Assembly (NCBI GenBank): GCA_016763955.1
Contig: JAESSU010000541.1
Span: 1 to 11,821, forward strand
DNA from: Phycisphaeraceae bacterium
GTDB taxonomy: Bacteria; Planctomycetota; Phycisphaerae; Phycisphaerales; Phycisphaeraceae
Reading direction: 5' to 3'
Length of the DNA: 11,821 bases
Shown here: positions 6,157 through 11,821 of the stretch, one piece after another
How the letters are laid out: each line of letters begins with the position of its first letter
Position numbering within the stretch: the first letter of the stretch is position 1
The notes under the pieces: generated by a model
Told to the model about the DNA's origin: nothing
The model's database searches: none
What the model saw: only the letters and a program-made list of their open reading frames with translations
Translations under genes and position numbers: made by a program

Positions 6157-6184
6157 TTGTCAATTACAAACGTTTGTATTATGT
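6157..6184 (+). promoter_or_regulatory. candidate promoter of the LacI-family gene
   Basis: TTGTCA (6157-6162), 16 bases, then TTATGT (6179-6184); TATTAT (6177-6182) is an alternative -10 with short spacing. The operator palindrome occupies the spacer. The leader to the ATG at 6298 would be about 105 bases. Confidence 0.4.
6165..6178. promoter_or_regulatory. LacI-family operator palindrome
   Basis: TACAAACGTTTGTA is a perfect 14-bp palindrome with the central CG typical of LacI/GalR-family operators. It lies between the -35 and -10 of the promoter upstream of the LacI-family gene, the classic place for repression, so autoregulation is likely. A second inverted repeat, TAATTG-T-CAATTA (6154-6166), abuts it. 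Confidence 0.65.
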
Positions 6185-6297
6185 TGTGTAAAATTGCACA
6201 AAAAAATGATTTTATTTTGTTTTAGGGTAAGCTGTTTTGATATTCTAAATGCTCTTGGTGTTTCAAAGTATAAGTGTAAAAAAAAGAAGCAAGAATC

Positions 6298-7257
6298 ATG
6301 CGGGTCACACTTAAAGATGTTGCTAAAACCTGTGATGTAGATATAAGCACTGCCTCGCGGGCGTTGCGTGATGACCCATTAGTTAAACAAACAACACGCC
6401 AGAAGGTTAAACAGATAGCGACCCAAATGGGTTATCGTCCTAATCTCACTGCACGAAGTTTGCAGACTGGGACCACGCAAACCGTTTGGTTTATTGTTTC
6501 TAGTCTTGAGAGCAAACTTGAAACCGTGGCGGCTGAGACTGCAAGCAGGCTGCTTAGTCAAAGCCAATATGACACACTCGTAGCACTACATCACCAAGAC
6601 CAACCCACTGTGGATCGCATGATTGGCAGGTTATCTCAAGGTGTTGCAGATGGTGCAATTATCATCCCAAGTATTCAATCACCAGAAGATAACTCTGTTA
6701 AAAAGCTTGTCGAATTTGGCTTCCCACTTGTGTTTTTAGATCGGCAAATAGTTAACACCCCAACCGTCACTGTAACCTCGCAAAACGCTAAAGGTGCTGG
6801 ACTACTTTGTGAACACTGCATCAATGCAGGTAGTGATTTTTTAATCATTCACATTAAAGATATTAATGAAGTCACACACATGCGCTGCGAAGGTGCGATC
6901 AAATGGTGTAAAACGCACCAAATTCCCTTTGCGATTTATGACCCCAATGTCCAAATCCCCAAAACGGTTAAACAACTCGGACTTGTAAGCACTGCTCATT
7001 TTGAAGTATTGCAAATGCTCAAAGACCAACCTGCCTGGCTTAAAAATTACACCTTGAGATTTGGTGTTTTTGATGGATGGCCCGGCGAGCCTTACCCTTT
7101 AGCTGAAGGGTTTGTCTGTAAACAGGATTTTCCGATGATGGCCCGTCGAGCTACAGAAGAATTGATGCAGCTTATTGAACATCCTCAATTACGGGGCCAG
7201 CGAAAAATAATTCACATTCCAATTCGTGAAATTCAACACCGACGTGGCAGTTTTTAA
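6298..7257 (+). CDS. LacI/GalR-family transcriptional regulator
   Basis: A 319-residue DNA-binding regulator. The N-terminal helix-turn-helix is clear (TLKDVAKTCDVDISTASRAL, residues 4-23), followed by the usual hinge region MGYRPNLTARSLQTG (44-58). The rest is a periplasmic-binding-protein-like effector domain starting VWFIVSSLESK, with VADGAIIIPS and PLVFLDRQ in the expected order. The effector sugar or ligand cannot be told from the sequence. The C-terminal part (FGVFDGWPGEPYPLAEGFVCKQDFPMMARRATEELMQLIEHP) fits the family with a somewhat divergent ligand loop. No transporter or catabolic gene lies beside it, so its target may be elsewhere. A palindromic operator in its own promoter suggests autoregulation. 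There is no good Shine-Dalgarno; the start is fixed by the HTH position. Confidence 0.93.
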   Translation: MRVTLKDVAKTCDVDISTASRALRDDPLVKQTTRQKVKQIATQMGYRPNLTARSLQTGTTQTVWFIVSSLESKLETVAAETASRLLSQSQYDTLVALHHQDQPTVDRMIGRLSQGVADGAIIIPSIQSPEDNSVKKLVEFGFPLVFLDRQIVNTPTVTVTSQNAKGAGLLCEHCINAGSDFLIIHIKDINEVTHMRCEGAIKWCKTHQIPFAIYDPNVQIPKTVKQLGLVSTAHFEVLQMLKDQPAWLKNYTLRFGVFDGWPGEPYPLAEGFVCKQDFPMMARRATEELMQLIEHPQLRGQRKIIHIPIREIQHRRGSF

Positions 7258-7349
7258 GATTGAGTTTTTTAAGGTTTGGCCAGCGAAAACCAGAAAAAAT
7301 TATCTTCTGTGTATTGGTGCGTTAGAGTTGATTTTGCTAAGGTTAAGAA

Positions 7350-8183
7350 ATGCGAATTGTGATGTTAGGTGATATTGTAGGTGCGTGTGGACGCCAGTCT
7401 GTGCAACAACTGATTCCGGAGATCCATGAAAAGTTCAAGCCGGATGTGTTGTTAGCGAATGTAGAAAATGTTGCCAATGGTTCAGGTCTTACGCCCGATC
7501 AATATCGCAGACTCTTTGATGCAGGTGTCGATGGCATGACCATGGGGGACCATGCATTACGCAAGCGTGAAATCTATAAAATTCTTCAAGAAAAAAGCAA
7601 TATCATTCGACCTGGGAATTTACCTGCTGGTGCGCCAGGTAAAGGCTCGATGGCGATCGAGCCTCGTAATACCAGCTTGCCCCCGGTGTATGTGATTATT
7701 GTGTTGGGCAATATGTTTATGGGGCTCAACGCAAATGACCCGGTTGCTTCAGTTGATACTTTGTTAGCACAAATTCCACGTAAAGATGCCACCATCATCG
7801 TCGAAATGCACGCAGAGACCACCAGTGAAAAACAAGCAATGGGTTGGCATCTTAATGGGCGAGTGAGTGCGGTACTCGGATCACACACGCATGTGCCTAC
7901 GGCCGATGCTGGGATATTGCCTTCGACTAAAATTGGCGCACGGCGAACTGCATTTCAAGCAGACCTAGGCATGTGTGGCGGCCACGAATCAGTTATTGGT
8001 CGGCGAATTGAACCGGTCCTGAGCCATTTGCGAACCGGTGTGTACATGGCTTTTGATGTGGCTGATAAAGATCCACGTATTAATGGTGTGTGTTTGGATG
8101 TGGACCAAACAACAGGTAGTGCAACAGCGATTGAACGCTTCGTATTGCATGCAAATCCACAAAAACCACCCTTCATGGTATAA
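7350..8183 (+). CDS. YmdB/TIGR00282-family metallophosphoesterase
   Basis: A 277-residue calcineurin-like phosphoesterase of the YmdB family. Bacillus YmdB hydrolyses 2',3'-cyclic nucleotides and affects biofilm and sporulation decisions; the substrate here is not known. Metal and catalytic residues are visible: D8 (GDIVG), E39-N40 (ANVENVANGSG), D67-H68 (GDHALRK), H154 (MHAETTSEK) and H179/H181 (GSHTHVPTAD). Where B. subtilis YmdB has Asn67, this protein has Asp; I believe related planctomycete proteins share this, but cannot check. The tail LGMCGGHESVIGR is typical. The gene follows the LacI-family gene after 92 bases in the same direction and might share its transcript. TAAGG before the ATG is at best a weak ribosome site. 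Confidence 0.92.
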   Translation: MRIVMLGDIVGACGRQSVQQLIPEIHEKFKPDVLLANVENVANGSGLTPDQYRRLFDAGVDGMTMGDHALRKREIYKILQEKSNIIRPGNLPAGAPGKGSMAIEPRNTSLPPVYVIIVLGNMFMGLNANDPVASVDTLLAQIPRKDATIIVEMHAETTSEKQAMGWHLNGRVSAVLGSHTHVPTADAGILPSTKIGARRTAFQADLGMCGGHESVIGRRIEPVLSHLRTGVYMAFDVADKDPRINGVCLDVDQTTGSATAIERFVLHANPQKPPFMV

Positions 8184-8331
8184 CATTATCAGTCCCCCCG
8201 GAAGTTTTTTTAAGCCTCCAAAGCGTTTTTAACGCGAACAAAATGATATCAATAGGTATAAATTTCAATTTTTGTCAGGTATATTTGCGTGGAGACCAAA
8301 CTTTCACGATTCATAAACCGATATTGACAAA

Positions 8332-9297
8332 GTGCATCAGAAACATACAACTCGCGCAATAAAGACTCAAGCGAAACCGGTACACCAACTTTCCATTTGG
8401 AATGATGCACCGATGCGCGCCAAAATTATGCTGCTCATTGCGGTTGCTGCGGTGGGCGGTTGTATCGTGGGCATGTTGGAAATTTACATGGGACAACATT
8501 TTTACAACATGGCATCAGGTCTTGGTGGATTGTGTCTGTTTCTATTTGGTTTATCAAAAGTTTGGTGCTGGCTGCCGATTGAACAGCTCATTAAACAATT
8601 AGAACAAATCGATAAAACCCAGCGCCCCAAGCAAATTCAATCACTGCCTTTGCACCGGGTCGATGAAGTGGGAAAAATCGCTCGAGTGATCCATGAATTG
8701 ATGGCTTGGACGATTCGTGAACATATTCAATCTTTGCAACTTCGAAAAACGTTTGCAGATGAAGTCAGCAAGGCCATTAGTCGCGCAACAGCCGACCTGA
8801 CAAACATGGCAATGCGTGATCCGTTAACCGGACTTGGCAATCGAAGGTTTGTAGATGAAAACCTTGAAGAACTTGTACGCACAGCAGGCTTAACACAGAC
8901 TGATTTGGTGTGTATTACATTTGATGTGGATAATTTTAAACAGGTTAATGATACATTAGGCCATGCAATAGGTGATGAGTTATTGATTTTTATTGCCAGT
9001 TTGATTCAAGCTTCTGTCCGTGGAGATGACTGCCCTATAAGGATCGGCGGCGATGAGTTTATTTTATTGATGCCCGGTTGTGACATGGAGCATGCCACGC
9101 GCATCACACAGCGGATGGTGGTCCTTTTTAAACAGCATTGTCAAAGTGCTTTCCCGGCTGTTCCGGTGAGTTTATCGGTGGGGTTAGCCTCATTGAATCA
9201 AGATCATCCCGCGGATGGTCGCGCTCTAATGGAGCTTGCCGATACCCGTTTATATGATGCGAAAAAGACCGGCAAGAACAAACTCATCTCTCAGTAA
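8332..9297 (+). CDS. membrane-anchored diguanylate cyclase (HAMP-GGDEF)
   Basis: A 321-residue enzyme that makes the second messenger c-di-GMP from two GTP. Two hydrophobic segments (about 31-53 and 60-80) anchor it in the membrane. A HAMP-like linker follows (81-130, with DEVGKIARVIHEL), then a GGDEF domain (about 160-320): DPLTGLGNRR, FDVDNFKQVNDTLGHAIGDE and an intact GGDEF at 239-243. An RxxD inhibitory site (R230-GD-D233) lies five residues before GGDEF, so product feedback is expected. There is almost no periplasmic loop, so the signal it senses is unclear. GTG at 8332 is the longest start; ATG at 8413 (codon 28) is equally possible and leaves both membrane segments intact. Neither has a Shine-Dalgarno. 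Confidence 0.92.
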   Translation: MHQKHTTRAIKTQAKPVHQLSIWNDAPMRAKIMLLIAVAAVGGCIVGMLEIYMGQHFYNMASGLGGLCLFLFGLSKVWCWLPIEQLIKQLEQIDKTQRPKQIQSLPLHRVDEVGKIARVIHELMAWTIREHIQSLQLRKTFADEVSKAISRATADLTNMAMRDPLTGLGNRRFVDENLEELVRTAGLTQTDLVCITFDVDNFKQVNDTLGHAIGDELLIFIASLIQASVRGDDCPIRIGGDEFILLMPGCDMEHATRITQRMVVLFKQHCQSAFPAVPVSLSVGLASLNQDHPADGRALMELADTRLYDAKKTGKNKLISQ

Positions 9298-9587
9298 ATT
9301 TCTCAATATAATTTAATTCATTGATAACGACTTGCGAATCTCGCATGGTCGATAATATCACACATATTATATTTCAAATCGGTCCTAATAAAAATATTTT
9401 ATGCGCTGATTGTTTGCGGACTTGATATTTCCGTGTTTATTTTCTTTTGATGTCTGAGTGTTCTCTTATTTTAGACGATTAACAATAATGGAATGACAGT
9501 CGTTAGGATTTAATAACCTTATTAAAGTAGCCCGGAAATTAATTATGTGGTGGATTCAATTCCGTCTCACAGCCGATTATTTTCAAT
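9298..9587. other. gene-free stretch between the two GGDEF sequences
   Basis: AT-rich and without a readable gene. One compact hairpin is present: TGCGA-atc-TCGCA inside CGAC/GTCG (9328-9351), about 30 bases after the diguanylate cyclase stop but without a U-tract. The stretch may contain decayed remains of the second GGDEF gene, but I could not recognise any. Confidence 0.4.
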
Positions 9588-9881
9588 CAAACAAGATTAA
9601 CAATTGGAACCAGTATTTGTGTGTGCATACAAAAACCAACTGAGAGTCTTCAATTAGAAGAGGTTATGCAAAAGGCTGACCTGGCACTCTATGAAGCAAA
9701 AAATGCAGGTCGCAATATCTATCGTATTTACCGAGAGATAAAAAAGAAAATTGCGATTGAAGGTGCGGCCCAAAGTGATGCCCAAGTGGTCATTGAAGAA
9801 CCTCTTAAAGGCTCTGTTGATGTGGCGAAGGAAGGTGAGAACCAAGAATCTGTATCACCGTCACTTAAAGCCACTAGTTAA
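9588..9881 (+). pseudogene. C-terminal remnant of a GGDEF-domain gene
   Basis: The open frame reads TRLTIGTSICVC...SLQLEEVMQKADLALYEAKNAGRNIYRIYREI. This is the last quarter of a GGDEF domain: the beta-strand around 'SIG', then the 'ADxALYxAKxxGRN' helix. It then continues with a charged tail of about 46 residues to the TAA at 9879-9881. Everything before it, including the DPLTGLxNR, metal-binding and GGDEF motifs, is missing; the frame is closed by TAA at 9540. GTG at 9621 is the only plausible start and would give an 86-residue product that cannot cyclise GTP. It is not a copy of the tail of the adjacent diguanylate cyclase (SVGLASLNQDHPADGRALMELADTRLYDAKKTGKNK), so it stems from a different, more distant GGDEF gene. 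A small expressed protein cannot be ruled out. Confidence 0.75.
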
Positions 9882-9915
9882 TACAAACTGAAGGATGTGT
9901 CGCAAATTTGTTTCT

Positions 9916-9938
9916 GGGGGCTTCCGGGGGTTTGGGGG
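9916..9938 (+). repeat. three G5 runs (G-rich element)
   Basis: GGGGG at 9916-9920, 9926-9930 and 9934-9938, separated by 5 and 3 bases, between the GGDEF remnant and the glycosyltransferase gene. There are only three long runs, so a standard intramolecular quadruplex would need a fourth, distant G-run. Confidence 0.5.
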
Positions 9939-9956
9939 TTTCGTTTTCTACTGGAA

Positions 9957-9984
9957 TCTGCTTACGCAGTTTCTGGTGGTTTTT
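9957..9984 (+). terminator. weak candidate terminator before the glycosyltransferase gene
   Basis: CTGC-TTAC-GCAG (about 9959-9970) is a short stem, followed by a T7 run about a dozen bases later (near 9981-9987). Stem and U-tract are not adjacent, so support is weak. Confidence 0.25.
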
Positions 9985-10089
9985 TTATATCACCCTTTGG
10001 CATCGCACATGCCACGAGCCGTTTCATCGTTGAAATCAAAAATGCGGGCTTGATCGAGTGGACCTGTTGATTTAGCCGATAAGTGTTTT

Positions 10090-11220
10090 ATGTCATTACC
10101 CACTAAGCCTGTGATTGGTCATGTGTTGCACACTCTTGCTTATGCGGGGGCTGAAGTGCTTGCCATTGCATTGGCTAAGGAGCTAGGGGATCGTTATCAG
10201 TCGGTTTTTTTGTGTTTGGATGGTCTAGGTTCGCGTGGGCAGGAAGTCGCGGAGTTAGGCTTTGAGGTGGTGGACTTACAGCGTCAGCCAGGCATTGATT
10301 TGAAAGTTTCCCGCCGGATTGATCAAGCGGTCAAAACACACAAAATCGACTTATTGCACACGCATCAGTACACGCCATTTTTTTATTCAGCCGTTTCTCG
10401 AAAACTGCGATCCACCCCGCCCATCTTGTTGACCGAGCATGGCAGACATTATCCGGATCAACGTAAACTCAAACGTGTCATAGCTAACAAACTGTTATGG
10501 CGAAAACACGACCAAGTCACCGCCGTGGGACGGTTTGTCGCTGAGGCATTGGTTCAAAAAGAAGGCTTTGCTCAAGATGTCGTCAAGGTGATTTACAACG
10601 GCATTGATCCTGATGCATTTATGCTTTCAAATCGTGATCAAGTCCGAGAGAAAATCCAAAAAGAGCTTGGACTTAACAAAGACCAGCCGGTGATCTTGCA
10701 GGTTGCTCGATTCCACCCAGTGAAAGACCATGAGACATCAATTAAAGCATTTAGCCATGTCGTTAAGCAGCTTCCTGATGCGGTCTTGTTACTTGCTGGT
10801 GATGGGGGTGAGCAAAAGCAGATGCAGCAATTAGCTAAGGAATTAGGCATTGAAAAAGAGGTTCGCTTTCTAGGCGTGCGTAAAGATATTGCACAGCTGA
10901 TGACCGTTGCAGATGTGTTTGTATTGTCGAGCCTTAGCGAAGGCATTTCGGTGACCTTACTTGAAGCGATGGCATCGGGCGTTCCCATTTGCACCACAGA
11001 TGTGGGGGGCAATAGCGAAATTGTCCAACACGCTGTCACAGGCCTGCTATCACCCCGCCAAGATGCTCAAGGGTTGGGTGCAAATATTGTCCAGCAACTC
11101 ATTGATTTACCGTTAAGACAAAAATTTTCTGATGCGGGACGACGAAAATTATTATCGCAATTCAGCCAGCAGCAAATGCACGAAAACTACTCAAAACGGT
11201 ATGATACGATGCTCAAGTAG
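10090..11220 (+). CDS. GT4-family glycosyltransferase
   Basis: A 376-residue retaining glycosyltransferase with a GT-B fold, similar in type to the exosortase/exopolysaccharide-associated sugar transferases (TIGR03088-like). The N-terminal acceptor-side domain starts IGHVLHTLAYAGAEVLAIALAKEL and includes LLHTHQYTPFFYSA (88-101) and TEHGRHYP (115-122). The C-terminal donor domain has QVARFHPVKDHETSIKAF (204-221, with the phosphate-binding R and K), LLLAGDGGE (233-241) and the EX7E motif E284-GISVTLL-E292 followed by AMASGVP. It is cytosolic, with no signal peptide or membrane span. The donor sugar is unknown. A sugar nucleotidyltransferase begins 33 bases downstream, so the two likely form an operon for a surface glycan. 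No Shine-Dalgarno is seen before the ATG. Confidence 0.92.
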   Translation: MSLPTKPVIGHVLHTLAYAGAEVLAIALAKELGDRYQSVFLCLDGLGSRGQEVAELGFEVVDLQRQPGIDLKVSRRIDQAVKTHKIDLLHTHQYTPFFYSAVSRKLRSTPPILLTEHGRHYPDQRKLKRVIANKLLWRKHDQVTAVGRFVAEALVQKEGFAQDVVKVIYNGIDPDAFMLSNRDQVREKIQKELGLNKDQPVILQVARFHPVKDHETSIKAFSHVVKQLPDAVLLLAGDGGEQKQMQQLAKELGIEKEVRFLGVRKDIAQLMTVADVFVLSSLSEGISVTLLEAMASGVPICTTDVGGNSEIVQHAVTGLLSPRQDAQGLGANIVQQLIDLPLRQKFSDAGRRKLLSQFSQQQMHENYSKRYDTMLK

Positions 11221-11253
11221 TGATTTTGATTTAGCTAGAAGCACAGAAATAAT

Positions 11254-11821
11254 ATGACTGCAACGCGATTAATGATTATTGATGATGGCCAAGGTGTGTT
11301 TACCCCCTTGACAGATTTGCGAGCGGTCTTTGAGCTGCGCACCGGGATGCATACCACGCTTAAGCGAATTGAACTGCTTACCGGTTTAAAGACCCATGCG
11401 CTGCAAGTACCCAAAGTGTTACAAGCAATCGTTACTGCACGCTATCCGACGATTGCGGTGAATCAAGATTTTAATCAGCCTGGCGATTGGCTTGTGGTTA
11501 ATGGCCGTTGCTGTGATCATCAGATTCTTAAACAGGTGGCAACGCTTGAACTTGGAGAGTCCTTACAGCAGACGGATCAAACGCTCATTGGAGCCCGTGT
11601 CTCACTGACAGATAGTTGGAATTTGCCAAAGAAGATGTCGGTTGTGACCACTGATAAACCAGCCGTCCTGACCAAACTCTGGGAGATTCACAATTTCCTG
11701 CATGACAATCTCATGGACGACATTCAACGATGCCCCATTAAACCCATTGAGCAAGCTTCTAAACTTCCGGGGGGTGTTACGGTTTTTGGTGAGCATGCTG
11801 TGAAGGTGCATCCGTCTGCAA
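11254..11821 (+). CDS. putative sugar nucleotidyltransferase (GlmU-like), 5' part
   Basis: An open frame from ATG at 11254 runs off the window end (189 codons visible, no stop). The start MIIDDGQGVFTPLTDLRAVFELRTGMHTTLKRIELLTG is the signature opening of the GlmU-like 'putative sugar nucleotidyl transferase' family (NTP_transf_4) found in many Planctomycetes and Bacteroidetes. In this family the N-terminal nucleotidyltransferase-like part is followed by a left-handed beta-helix of hexapeptide repeats, which would lie beyond the window. Later landmarks are RYPTIAVN, DWLVVNGR and KLWEIHNFLHDNLMDDI. It probably makes or modifies a nucleotide sugar, fitting the glycosyltransferase just upstream. 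Substrate unknown. No Shine-Dalgarno. Confidence 0.85.
   Translation, partial: MTATRLMIIDDGQGVFTPLTDLRAVFELRTGMHTTLKRIELLTGLKTHALQVPKVLQAIVTARYPTIAVNQDFNQPGDWLVVNGRCCDHQILKQVATLELGESLQQTDQTLIGARVSLTDSWNLPKKMSVVTTDKPAVLTKLWEIHNFLHDNLMDDIQRCPIKPIEQASKLPGGVTVFGEHAVKVHPSA

Larger units (their letters stand above)
5698..6297. other. 600-base gene-free AT-rich region with DnaA-box matches (origin-like)
   Basis: No convincing gene is present. DnaA-box matches to TTWTNCACA are TTTTCCACA (5881-5889, -), the perfect TTATCCACA (6016-6024, +) and TTTTACACA (6185-6193, -). A very AT-rich stretch (TATTAATATAGATATATATA, starting at 5764) lies on the left side and could unwind. Also present are an 18-bp palindrome (5817-5834), an inverted repeat TATTGTC/GACAATA (5834-5856) and, at the right end, the promoter and operator of the LacI-family gene. 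Three boxes in 600 bases is more than chance would suggest. A real origin would normally have more, and dnaA or dnaN is not in the window. Only a region of interest, not a proven origin. Confidence 0.35.

Noticed and set aside
6122..6340. A 72-codon open frame ending inside the LacI-family gene
   Set aside because: It reads through the operator and promoter and overlaps the HTH in another frame; composition follows the AT-rich gap.
8194..8215. Terminator after the YmdB-like gene (C6GGAAG followed by T7)
   Set aside because: A T-run is present but no complementary stem lies before it.
9916..9938. A full four-run G-quadruplex
   Set aside because: Only three long G-runs are present close together; kept only as a G-rich element.

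Overview
The window reads as a piece of a moderately AT-rich chromosome of a Planctomycetota bacterium, probably class Phycisphaerae. The support is the gene families present: a planctomycete-style putative sugar nucleotidyltransferase (IDDGQG...PLTDLRAVFELRTG), a YmdB/TIGR00282 phosphoesterase, and a tandem pterin synthase-like protein. Most genes also lack a Shine-Dalgarno sequence, which is common in that phylum. The assignment is by recognition, not by a search. No transposase, CRISPR array or rRNA is visible.

Layout, left to right. (1) 1-347: the 3' end of atpD, closed by a strong symmetrical terminator, with no atpC after it. (2) 505-1923 (-): a Schlafen-AlbA_2/GHKL ATPase accessory gene, convergent with atpD and lying just downstream of a tRNA-Gln(CUG) gene (2111-2183, -). 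The tRNA has its own promoter and an 18-bp perfect-stem terminator. (3) 2313-3119: a double-domain 6-pyruvoyl-tetrahydropterin synthase-like protein whose C-terminal half has all the catalytic residues and its own in-frame Shine-Dalgarno start. (4) 3120-3776: a long intergenic region that appears to hold an unannotated minus-strand RNA gene (about 3560 to 3278) with a good sigma70-type promoter, a 10-bp long-range helix and a terminator with nine U residues. (5) 3777-4583 YggS/PLPBP and 4882-5697 Fpg/MutM, separated by an array of inverted repeats. (6) 5698-6297: an AT-rich gene-free region with three DnaA-box matches and an 18-bp palindrome, origin-like in composition, ending in the promoter and operator of a LacI-family regulator (6298-7257). 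(7) 7350-8183 YmdB-like phosphoesterase. (8) 8332-9297: a membrane HAMP-GGDEF diguanylate cyclase, followed by the C-terminal stump of a second GGDEF gene (about 9588-9881). (9) 10090-11220: a GT4 glycosyltransferase, followed after 33 bases by a sugar nucleotidyltransferase running off the end, likely one glycan or exopolysaccharide operon.

Most genes are housekeeping or repair functions that do not form a single pathway. The diguanylate cyclase next to the glycan genes could suggest c-di-GMP control of polysaccharide, but nothing in the sequence proves this. The most promising undescribed elements are the candidate structured RNA at 3278-3560, the origin-like region at 5766-6193 and the internally initiated pterin synthase.
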